The notes beneath the pieces were generated by a model. The model was not told the DNA's origin and did no database searches. It saw only the letters and a list, made by a program, of their open reading frames with translations. From the NCBI RefSeq assembly GCF_000003815.2, contig NC_049987.1, positions 7,572,114 to 7,636,113 on the forward strand: a DNA stretch of 64,000 nucleotides, in the 5' to 3' direction. A program made the translations under genes and the position numbers. The DNA comes from Branchiostoma floridae (lineage: Eukaryota > Chordata > Leptocardii > Amphioxiformes > Branchiostomatidae). Positions 46,626-57,820 of this stretch are shown here, piece by piece (positions within the stretch are counted from its first letter, which is position 1; the number at the start of each line of letters is the position of its first letter).

Positions 46626-49600
46626 GTTGAAACAAGCTTTGTGATGCGTATAAAAATATATTCAACGCTGTCCCTTCTAAAAGGTATAAAGGGTTAAAAA
46701 GCGATTCTGCCTGCCCTGAGACACCATACTGTCCCCTTGGACTTGACCCGGGTCGCGGGTGTAGAGGCGTGGCGGGGTGTTATGTTGCAGGCCCTGTTTC
46801 CCTTCCATTATGCCCAATAATTGGTTTAAACAGATATACACTGGGCCATTATACGGGTCTCAATTCAGGGCCGAGATTGAGAATTTTTAGTAGAGACCCG
46901 AGGCGAGGATTTGTCAAAGTACTGAGCTGACACTGTCATCATTGAGGTGAGTCTGCATGGTTTGTTTACTGTATGACGTCCATCATTAAACAAAAGTTGC
47001 GATATGAAAGATTTCTGCCCATAGTTTGGCTGCATACAGTAGTAGCGAGACTTAAATCTCTTCTTTCGGCAGCTCAAGAGTTATCCAAGCCCCAATGAAA
47101 AGAATAAAAGTTGTCTATGCTGTATTGCAACAGGAAAAGTCTCCATCGGTACAGGTTCAAAATTTATTGGCTTATAAAAAGTCGGTTTTGAAAGGTACGA
47201 GTCGAGCTGATCCTAAGATATCCTCGGCTTCTTAATACTATCATCCTTCCTTGTTACAACTTAAGTCTCTATGCACTGCCGCATTAAGTGAATGACCTGC
47301 TATCTAGTATCAACAATTCAAAACTAAACAGTACCGCCAAACTGCTTGTTGTATTTATATTTGATAACACAATAGACGCGATAACAGATATAGGTCGATA
47401 AAGACACGTTGTTTGAAGAACCTGAGTCTATATTGCAGAATGTAAACGAATTCCCGTGGTGCAATGATGTTGCCCCGTGACGTTTCGGCGATCAATAAGT
47501 CGTTAGCCGCTCTTAATTAGCATTTATTTCACTTAATTTGAGACCAGGAGAAAATCAATTTCCACTGTGAAATGCCGCTGGTGTGAGAGGGGAGTGGGGA
47601 GGGGCGCGAGTTTGTTGTGTTTTCGGTAGAGCGTTGAGGGTCGGAAATGTGTGGTGTGTTTTTGTGGGTTCCGTGTTTTGTAGAACACCGTAACCATGGA
47701 GACGAAAATGTGACACAGGTCCGCCCAGGTGTTGACTTCTTTGCTGTACTGCCTTACCGACATTAAACCAACTTTAAGCAGAAATGTAAGTGGGAGAATG
47801 ACATGCTAGACTGTGCGTATAACTATACAACTCCATATCTAATAGAAAAGAAAATATAGAGAGAGAATAAGTAAAAGATTTAGACATTTTTTTCGTCAAA
47901 ATTTTGTACTTTCTATTTGATGTCATTCAATGTCAGATCAAGTCGGCACTTATATTTCGTACTTCAGCCAGTGATTACAAATTTCATGGTCCTGGGACCC
48001 CAGATGACAGTTTGTCCCAGTACATGATTATCCTTGTTCAATCGTTATTGTAGGATGTAAACGCTGTGTTCATAGTTTGCACAATAACTATCAAAATATT
48101 TATTTGTGCAGTAAATATTATAACTCCAATCAGAAATCGTGACTGGAATATTCCGAAGTTCGGAAGCAGCACACCGACCGCTGATCATATAGCCAGCATA
48201 TGAAGTCGTACCTGACAAACGGAAGGGCCACACAGGTTTCCCGTACAATTATCAGTTTAATTAGTTAAGTATGTAGTCAGGTTTACATCTATGATAAACG
48301 TTGTTTGGGTATCTCTTACTGTGGAAGCTTGAGTCGATAATGGTAGCTTGTTCACACAATTAATACAGTTTGAAAGACTGAATGATGTTTGTGAGCGTTT
48401 GTCGAAGACACTACAATAACGAGTACAATGTACCACTTGTTTTAGGTCTAATCAACTTATCACAGTATATTAACTATATAATATTTTGGATTTTTATGAA
48501 CCAACAAAACAGATCAACGTAACTTTCTTCCCAAAGCTCATAAGATTCTACATCAATACCTTTATATGCCATAAATGTAACAGCATCTGATAGGAAAGTA
48601 TTACGACTAATGTTACGTTCAAAATCCAGTTATAGCGCTGTTTGCAATTATTGGTTGTTAGTAACTTGTTACAGAATTGAAGTAGCATAACACTTTTCAC
48701 TGGCTTATGGATTTTTAAAAGTCTTGATGTCCCATATCATGTATTTGAATGATAAAGCTATGTTGTATATGATTTAAACACGCGCGTGTTTTCGTCAGTT
48801 CTATGTGTAATATGTTTATAGCAAGCTTTAAACAGTAATAGTACGTATCTTTTTAAAGTATAATTTTACCAATAATAGATTTTAATCAAATGTGAATCAA
48901 CGAATACGTAAAAGCGTGTAATTCAGTTAACTGGTAAGTTCAAAGTAGTGCAATAAACCATCCATTCATTCATGTAAAGTCCGTGACTGTAATTTTATTT
49001 CAGGCGCACTAACCCAGATGTATTAAAACACTGCAGTGATGTGTATGTAATATATCAGATGGGTACAAAATGCATCGTAGATTCCCGTATGTTGTTGGAA
49101 TAATAACCTGTGTGTGAGTATTTTGACCTGAGCTTATAGCGTTCCCGCTAACAGCCGACAGTGTGCGACCCGTCTCGTATTTACGGTCGCTGTACCTTTG
49201 GTAAGCGCTGAACTACATCGGAGCGGGGTTACCTCTGTCCCCAGACGCTTCCACGTTAATTAGATTTCCAGATCGTCGGCTAATCCTGTCAGTATGGAGG
49301 ACAACACCGAGATGATGCGGGGCACCGGCCGTCATAACAACAATAAACAGGACGCACTTCATCATCGGACAGTAACCGCGGCGTGGCGGCACCTGCTGAC
49401 GGGAACGGCATGGCGGACAAACATGGCGGACATTGTTCCACCTCGAGAAACGATCTGCAGGATGATTTCAGTCAAGAGATGATGAGCCTAGAAGATCTGT
49501 CACAGTGCTTATTGGTTTATTCATAAGTTCATGACATTTTTATCTAGTACTTCTGTGTTTACAATTACATCATTTGCTCTAAAAGTTTTGCGAAAAAGGG

Positions 49601-51108
49601 AGTCTCCAGGAATCTTCACAAGTTACACTACTAGTATGCCTCATCAGTGGTGTCACAATTCAATTGCATAAAAAGAGTAAAAATTTTGAATGTGAATAAC
49701 ACATTCCCTATATCATGATGAATGAAAATGTTTATACGAATAGATTTTGCATTGCACTGCATTGCATTGACTGGGGAAAAACGTTTTTCTGTTTATTTTC
49801 TCTGGCAATACCTCTCCAATAGTTGGTGCACTGGTACTAGTTTGTTTATATGAGGGAATGTCAGTAGTGTTAACATATGTAGGTAATGTCTAAAAGATTT
49901 GAACGTCTGACTCATTTGGTAATATAGATCACATGTGTGTTAGACGCAAGAGAATGTTTTCTAATGTATAACACTGTAGATTTCATTTTGTATCAATGTG
50001 CCTCAGTAAAATACACCGTGTGAACTTCGATTAGGCATCACCAGTCATGTTGTCTGCATCTTCGTTATCGAATGTTAAGTGTGATGGATGCTCTAAATTC
50101 TCGTTAACAGACTTTTCATGTTAATCCGCTGTTGGGATTAATCTAGGAAGAAGCTGATATTTTATTTCACTTTATTGAGCGACGAAGAAGAATTCCAACA
50201 ATTCACCTGACATGACAACCAGGGACGACACCCATCCACTTTTGTCGTGCGTCCCGTACGTCAATCAACCGAACGCACCGAGACATCCTCTTCCGAAAGT
50301 TGCCCGTCCTTCCTACGATGTACCGACTCTACCGTGCTCTGTATATGTTGATATAAAAAGTTGATAAGTGCCTCCACTTATGACATATCTGTCTGCTGAC
50401 CAACCTCTTGACACAGGCACATGATCTCTGCACCACGGTGGAGCCAGTGTGTCCATATTTGTCGCCAACCATCTGTCAAAGACCCATCAAGTTGAAATGA
50501 AGAGCCCCGAAGTCGTCCTACCAGCCTATGGGACGCGCCGCTTTTTCTGGGGGTCAGTCCTGGCCGAAAATTTTCCCCGTGCATCTGCGCTACATTATAA
50601 CCTGTCCCATATATGATCGCGAGCTCGCCTTCCTGACAGCGTATGTCCTTTGACTCCGTCAAGGCGGGACCGGGCGATCAGGACGTGTCATCTCCACTGC
50701 ACACACCCGTGGGGATTTTGAAAATGAAGTCGAGTGAGGAAACCCCGTACACCGACACCGCGCTGAACGCGTAAGTATGATGATATTAGACAGTGTTGTT
50801 TCTATGGAGAAGCTCCAACAACTCGGACCGAACATGCCTGCCGGGTTCAGGAGACGGTGTTGATTCCCTTGCGTGACTCTTCGACACGTTTGTGCACTTG
50901 CTGGAAGTGAACTTGACCACGGTATCTTATCTAAACGACTTGGCGCGCTCATCACGAGGGGCTGGATCGCTAACGAACACCAGTCGTGACGTCGTTTCAA
51001 TTCTTTCCATCTCGTTAAAATGACATTTACATTTATTGATATTTCAAAAGGTCCAAAGGTTGTCAAAATCCGGCTTAGTGTAAACTATGGTACAATGACC
51101 TGCCAAAA

Positions 51109-51677
51109 ACGATGTTCACATTTATCCCACTTCAAGAAACTAGGAAAATGGGGTTAGTTTTCATTGATGACTATCTACACATCTTTTACTTTTACCACCT
51201 TTGTGCAGACATGTGAATTTGTCATACATTTCAAACTTGGCGATGATCACATTTTCCCAAGGCAAGAAACTACAAAAATGCGGGTAGTTTTCATAGATCT
51301 GGACATCTTTTATAACCAAGAGAAGGGATAAAGAACCGCCAAGCCTTTGTCTTGGCATGTAAATTCGTCGTAAATTTCAAACGATGTTCACATTTTTCCC
51401 ACTTCAAGAAACTAAAAAAATGCGGTTTTCATAGACGACTATCTACACATATTTTATAACACAGAGAAGGGATTAAGAACCGCCAAACCTATGTCCTGAC
51501 AGTACGGTAAATTTGTCGTACATTTCAAACTTGGCGATGATCGCATTTTCCCACGTCAAGAAACTACAAAATGTGGGTAGTTTTCATAGACGACTATCTA
51601 CACATCTTTTATAACCAAGAGAAGGGATTAAGAACCGCCAAACTTTTGTCCTGACATGTAAATTTGTCGTAAATTTC
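51109..51677 (+). repeat. minisatellite, four copies of about 145 bp
   Basis: Each unit carries the blocks CAAGAAACTA, GTAGTTTTCATAGA (or a variant), ACATCTTTTATAACC and GTAAATTTGTCGT. Copies start near 51109, 51236, 51380 and 51534, and they differ by substitutions and small gaps. No coding is apparent. Confidence 0.8.
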
Positions 51678-53960
51678 TACATTCTGACAGGAGCACAGGA
51701 GAGTGAGCAAATCTCGCTAAACCCTGAGCACATGCCGGACTCATAAAAGCCTCGCTGGTGGCCACTTGCTTCTAATACTAAAGTCAATACTCGGGTATTT
51801 CAGAAAGTCCTCGAGGTGGAGAAGTGACCCCTTTTGCATAATACCCTGGTTTGGTCCTCAAATAGCCCTGCACCTGCGTTGACTAAACTGTCAGAGTTGT
51901 CAAGCCCTTCACTTGTACGCTTTACACCTCTACAATAGCCAGACAAAGGCTCGAGCCGTCCGCAATGGTCCCTGATGTCATGGAGGCGCAAACAAATTGG
52001 AAACAAAAATCTATCATCCGTCTTGGGTTTGACGCGAAGCTAATTTTGAGTATTGACGCAGCGCACAAGTGCGTGTAACCCTTTTCTTTTTAAAGTCAAA
52101 CGTTTCCAAACTTAGCAGAGGCCTGACTAGTCGTACAGTGGCAGTCAGACGGCGGCGTCAACACAGGACCAAATATTATTTAGAAGTCCTGTCATGAAAA
52201 GAAACGACCATGACCGAACTAAGTTCATTACTTCTAACCAACGCGAGAGAGCTCAGCTAATTAAAGAAGTAGCGGCCAACATTACAGGGGGGTATATATA
52301 ATTGTGTAGGGTTATAGCAGCGATCCCGGAATATACAGGGGGTGTAAATATGTCAGCTAACGCCGTGCGAGTATCGTGACACCCCCCGCAGTGCCGACAC
52401 ATCGTGGGCCCCATCTTGCAGGTGGCAGGCCGACAGGTTGATCGTCTTGCTGCAGTACTTCAGGGTGCTTCAGTCCCTCTCGAAACTTCCTATTGCCCCT
52501 TGTTGTTGATCGCTGTGTGTGCCTGTTTTCTCCCGCGCACTAATCCGGCTGCTACCACAAACTCACCAAACACGCTGTCGCTGGGGGATTTGTTTGCGCA
52601 AACTCAATAAATCGCGATAAGACTCTATCATCGACCTTGTTCGACACCTCTGCCGCCGATAAGGGGAATCTCCCGTGTATTAACCCCGGCGATAACCCCC
52701 AAACACCCGGGCCACATTTCTCACCTGTGATCCGCGCTCCGCGGAGGAAAAATTTGCTCAGAAGGGTGCGTCAGCGTTAAAACATACCGACCCTTTGTGC
52801 GGCTGTGGACTCTAGACCCTAAAACGCTCCATAGTCACTCCATCAATGGTCGCCAGAAAGAAATCGGTACGATTAAAGCGGCCGCGTTGAAAGAGCCAGG
52901 TAAGAAGACAGGTATGGTTGATTTATCAATCACAACAGGTATGAATACAGCATCTTATCGTGGACGGAAAGGTGGGAGATAAGAACCGATGAGGAGTAAG
53001 AAGTGTGGGCGACAGGCCAGGCTTTCGGCACGGTGGTATCGCGTGACAGGTAAGTACAGATAACCAAACAGAACACAAATAATCGAACAAGGGTTTCTGT
53101 ACCTTGTTTGGACCACATGAGGGTCTCGCGGTGAGGTACGTGTGACATGGCGACGCGGAAACAAGGAAATATCGCACGCGTCGGAAAAATAGTCGACGAA
53201 ACAAGTTCAAGAGGAGGAAATGGGGTCGACACCGTGTTTTTTCTAAACATGTGATATTGTTCAACAGTGGAGCTGGGCTCGGTGATAAATGTTTTGCCAA
53301 CATCAAACACAGACCGATAATGTTTCCCTACACGTGTCGCGACATCCTTAGTTCTATACGTACACAGTAGCGAACACGTGGAAAACCATAAAACTACAAT
53401 CCTCACACATGTGCAGCTGCGCGAATGGAATGCAAGATACCAACACCCTTGCGACGTCTCCCATGTTACGCTATTGCTGGAAAATATTAAGCGCAAAGGT
53501 GAAGACCCTCAACCTATTTCACAGCTTGTCATTGAAAACAAAATGTTTCGCGGAGTTAGACCCCCCCCCCCCTGCTTATGAACGACAGATACCCCTTGTG
53601 AAGTGGGACAACAATGGGCAATAACCGATTGCTACAAGGGTGACAGACTTGCAAAATAGGCCAATGGGAGGGCGGGTAGACCCCGGGACTAACCAATGAA
53701 GGACGCGGTCACGGAACGTGCGGCCGATGATTAATAGAGATTTCCTTATATGCCTCGCCAACGTGCAATGACTAGAGTTGCAGTCACCATTTATCATCAC
53801 ACATAGCGAACTGAACTTGTACACGAGACACACCGTAGTCCTGGTCGGGAATATATCTTGACTTAAGAAAAAGAATTGTGATATCTTGAGAACAAAGTCG
53901 CATCTTGAGCTATGGTAGTGAGAGCAGCAGGTGCTATCGGCTGATCCGGCGGTGACGCAA

Positions 53961-53995
53961 ATGTCCCGGCAGAGCCCCCGGTCCCCACTGTCTAG
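53961..53995 (+). CDS. candidate 5' coding exon A of Sim
   Basis: ATG at 53961 follows an in-frame stop at 53919-53921 and opens MSRQSPRSPLS, ending in phase 2 at AG|GTGAGT. The phase matches exon B at 54164, which in turn matches the Sim bHLH exon. It has no recognised domain. Support is splice signals and frame only. Confidence 0.4.
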
Positions 53996-54163
53996 GTGAG
54001 TGAGTCCTCATGCGCACAGGACATTCAATACGGACTTCCCTCTCACCCTCCCTCTGAAATTCTCGGGCGTCCCGAACGTGCTGTTCCCACTGTAATGCCA
54101 CTCCACCACAACATGACTGAAGAAGTGTTCACTATTTTGTTTGGTGTTTATTTTGTCTGGTAG

Positions 54164-54241
54164 CCCATGCCCGAGCGAAGAGGCGGGGGTTGAAGAGGAC
54201 TCCAGGATAAGTGGCGACGGTGAACCCGGTGAACAGACAAG
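54164..54241 (+). CDS. candidate 5' coding exon B of Sim
   Basis: The acceptor TCTGGTAG at 54156-54163 leads into SPCPSEEAGVEEDSRISGDG and EPGEQT, ending in phase 2 at AG|GTATCC. Joining to 55419 gives ...[14 protein letters not shown]... without a stop. The segment is acidic and probably disordered. The donor is not strong. Confidence 0.4.
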
Positions 54242-54779
54242 GTATCCATCCGTCTATCTACCCACCACAGCCCACACGTCAGCTAACCACACGACTGTCT
54301 CATTAAAAACGTCTCAGAAAGATATCATCTTCCTCTACTCAGTAAGACCACAAAGTAGTGACAGGGATTACAGGATAACCGTATTAAGAAAAGTTTGGAA
54401 GTTGTTCTAAAAACGTACGAATAAGTTGCAAGCGAAGTTATAAACAGAAAGAAATAGAGGAGAAAATACTTTCCCGTGTGTCGGACGACCTGGGTCCTGA
54501 GATATAAGATAAGGCAAATGTCAATAGGTGGGGGGAGTCTTAGTCCCCGTGTGCTATGGACCATGTAATCAGCCACGCTCTCCTACCTCGGCGATTCGCG
54601 AAGGGAAATGTTATGTGCATAGTATAAATACATTAGGGGGCGGGGAGAGGAGAACCCGTGTCGGCCAGGGTGACGTAGTAGAAACTGTGCATCTCATTCA
54701 GAGTAGAGAGGGGAGAGAATGCTCAGCACATCGCCCATAGCGCACTGGTGTCCTCCCCACGGGCACTCTCAATAACAAA

Positions 54780-55010
54780 AGCCGGTCCAGGTCACCGCCA
54801 GCCGCGCAGACGGGACTTTGAGCCAGTGGCACGCGGACGACGTCGCCGCTAGACCCTCCCTAGTATAGAGACGTCCCCGTCCGTACGTAACGTCACGTCA
54901 CGGGACCCGGGGGCACAGGAGCCCGTAGATACGTACCTCCAAGGTCCTCAAGGACGGTTCAGAACACACACCGGTCACCGTTACAACTTGGGAGCACGCG
55001 ACCCGGCGTA
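54780..55010 (+). promoter_or_regulatory. CpG-rich region with a possible untranslated Sim exon
   Basis: The stretch is dense in CG dinucleotides and ends in a strong donor, CGTA|GTAAGT, at 55010/55011. It may hold a Sim promoter and non-coding first exon that splices to the acceptor at 55417-55418. This would be an alternative to exons A and B. Confidence 0.35.
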
Positions 55011-55428
55011 GTAAGTTTCAGCTGCGTGTTTGTGTGTATCTGTGTGCTCGTACGCGGACTATGTGTCTGTGTGTGTGTATGTATGTTGACTTGTTGTTAA
55101 CAAGACTACGTGTGTGTGGTAGGATCTTATAGTGTAATGCGAGTCCGACACATTCCTTCCGTTCATCATACTTGGACTCAGAGGCCAAGGATTACAACAA
55201 TCTCAAACAGAGACAGATTCCCTCCAAATCTCAGAGTAAATACAGACCAACTTTTTTTTCATGTCAAAGGAAGTTCTTATGTGTCGAGGGGAGGGAGGGT
55301 GTCAGAGTCGACCCGTCCGCCGTTACATCATGTGAGGCCTGGTAGTCGGTGTAGGAATGTGATCACCAAACAGTGAGCTAACCGCCGCGTGTTGTTCCCT
55401 CCATGCCGTTCCCTGCAGGGTTGAAGCG

Positions 55429-55603
55429 ATGAAGGAAAAGTCGAAGAACGCGGCGCGGACACGCCGGGAGAAAGAGAACTATGAATTCAGCCTTCTCGCC
55501 AAGCTCCTGCCGCTGCCCTCTGCCATAACGTCCCAACTGGACAAGGCAAGCATCATCCGTCTCACCACCAGCTACCTCAAGATGAGGGCCGTGTTCCCCG
55601 AAG
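55429..55603 (+). CDS. Sim: single-minded (bHLH-PAS transcription factor), bHLH exon, partial gene
   Basis: It encodes [20 protein letters not shown], then [20 protein letters not shown] and [18 protein letters not shown], the basic region and helix-loop-helix of Sim with only a few changes from vertebrate SIM1/SIM2 (YEFSL instead of S/GEFYE). Sim proteins dimerise with ARNT and specify midline and neural cell types. ATG at 55429 matches the conserved protein start and lies 10 nt after an acceptor (CCCTGCAG, 55411-55418), so an upstream exon exists. The exon ends in phase 1 at G|GTAAGC. The PAS exons must lie to the right of the window. NPAS1/3 is the other possible family, but [17 protein letters not shown] and FPEG fit Sim best. 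Confidence 0.95.
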
Positions 55604-57775
55604 GTAAGCAAGCACACATGCACTCGGGCAGGGAGGCGCAGTCGACCGTAGAGGGTTTAGTGTCCTCTCGGTGTTTATGGTACGGGGTTTGGGGGGCGTC
55701 GAGCTCGGGGGACATGTTGTCATCGTGGCGACCCAAAACAAGACACCGTGAACAGCTGTCCAGACGGGCTGACATGGTGGTCATCTCCGTGTCAGACTCA
55801 CTTGCGTCTTCTTCAAGATCCCCATCAAGCCTTGGCTTACTGTTTTACAAGCCGTGAAATGAGGGTTTGTCTCGTCTTTCTAGTAGAGAGAGGTTCCTTG
55901 AGCGTGGGTCGGCAGCGTTGTTCCGGTTCAGCAACCGGAGGGCACAGACCTGTTCCTGACCCGACAGCCTCACAGAGAGAACCCCCTTCAGCCACAGATA
56001 GACTCCCTTACGCCCCTAGTTTTTGTTACCCCAGGTCGTAGACCAAACCGTAGAAATCGAGAGCAATTCTTCTCGCCGGGAATCCTGAAAACAGAGCCTA
56101 ACCTGTGCACTGGTCGCCTGGCGGGGTGTTAACGAGGGTGGGGGACCCCGCATCTGTTACCACCATCGCCTGCCATGCCAACTCTGCTCGCTTTTATTTC
56201 GGTGCGTCTTCTCGTAATTAACCACAGACGATAAAACCATTTCTAGCAGAGAACATACGAGACAAAGGCTGGAGAATATTTGCCTGAAAATGGTTTATTT
56301 CCCGAGTTAATGTTGTTCACGGTGGTGTTAATTGTGGGCAGTCACTTTCACACGAGTTTGTTTATCGTTATCGAGTTCGCTACTACAGCTCGTTAAACCT
56401 CATTAGTGTATCGCCGCCCTTCTCAGCAGTCTACAGTCCGGAATCACCCCCTACACAATAGAAAGTCATGGATCCTTGTAATAGCGATCACACCCGGTGT
56501 ATGTTGGCCATTATCTGGGCGGAAGTCTTTCACCACTACAGCACGGACCATCGAGTCGTGAAGCAGCCCCACACAAAATGTGTGTATTGGCCATTTTGTT
56601 TGAACACGTTATCGTCGCCGCGATCTCGAATCTCTCTTCGATGCCGTCCAGGCGAGGAAGCCCGAAGTGTTTGCCCCGTGCCTTCTGTACACGATTCCCA
56701 AGTTATTCTATAAACTAAAACGCCCATATCTCTATTATCATAACGCTTGCAAGTATACATGTAGGTTGTGTCACACTGTGTGTGTAGTGGCCACTGGTCT
56801 CCATTCAGTCAAAACATCCCCACCCACGAGGAGGTTGTTGGTTGTGTTTGGAGGGTTGCACTTGTGTACAGTTTTATCAACGTAGATTGTTCTACATTTT
56901 ATCACAAAGAGTTCCCCTGAACGAGTCTTCACACAGCAGGTACCTGCACAATTACCCTATATTAGCCCTGCCTTGCGGACACACAACGAGCTTTATTTAA
57001 TTTACACCGGCTTATTGTTCCCAACGTTTTAATAACTGTCAACCTGAAAGGTCCCTAGGCGAGGGATATACTTTCATGGACTGGCCGTTTTGTGGCAAAC
57101 TAGAAAATATTTCAATACAAATTTTATGAAGAAATGGTGTTGTTTTTTTTAGTACAAAATGAAAAGCGAAGTATACAAGGCTATGAGCACTAGTACTTGT
57201 ACGTAGTTTGCACTTGTGGCCTTAGCCGTTAAACCTTGTCAAATGTTCGGTATATTTACAACATAACTATATACGATTCTGCACATATCTTACTTGTTTG
57301 CCATGAAATGATGCCTTATAGTGGACACAGGTGTGGAAAGATTTTGAAGTCCCGACCCCACGCGGGTGCGGTGTATGGCAGGTATATGGGGGTAATACAG
57401 ACTCACTTTGTACAGCTTGTTCAAGCACTATTGCTCTCTATCTCGCCTCTTGTACGTCGTGTTTGTTCTCCAATAAATTGCCAAAGAAAACACAAAAGGC
57501 AAGTTTACCCAGGCGATAAGGATAATCAAGAAATGTTCCCCCACATAAAGGAGATTTGGAAAACGAGCTATGTACGAGCGTGAGGCAAAGATGCATAGTG
57601 CGAAATCATTTTTTGAAAGAGTGTTGTAGAGTGGACGGCGTTATAAGTGGGCCAGAAAGCACGGATTTTTCACCAGACGTCACAGACATTTGAGAACCCC
57701 TAACAAATTAAATATATTCAGTGGGCTGGCGTGATTTTATGTTGACAAACGTTAAGTGAAATTGTTGAAAACATT

Positions 57776-57820
57776 CCCCCTGCGCGCGCGAAATTGCCAT
57801 TGTTGCGGCGCGCGCGGGGG
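57776..57820. repeat. GC-rich inverted repeat
   Basis: CCCCCTGCGCGCGC and GCGCGCGCGGGGG are inverted copies with one unpaired base, separated by about 17 nt. Confidence 0.6.

Larger units (their letters stand above)
32254..53960. other. long intergenic region between the tRNA and Sim
   Basis: No protein gene of a known family was recognised in these 21.7 kb. Open frames are short and unconserved to the eye. The features seen are a TATA-plus-donor first-exon candidate near 40.3-40.5 kb, an AT-rich hairpin at 43.1 kb, a GA-rich tract at 46.6 kb and a minisatellite at 51.1-51.7 kb. As upstream DNA of a bHLH-PAS developmental gene it probably includes enhancers. Confidence 0.5.

Noticed and set aside
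52930-53496. 188-codon open frame on the minus strand, the longest in the window
   Set aside because: No recognised domain, overlapping long frames in another phase, and about one such frame is expected by chance in 64 kb of this composition.
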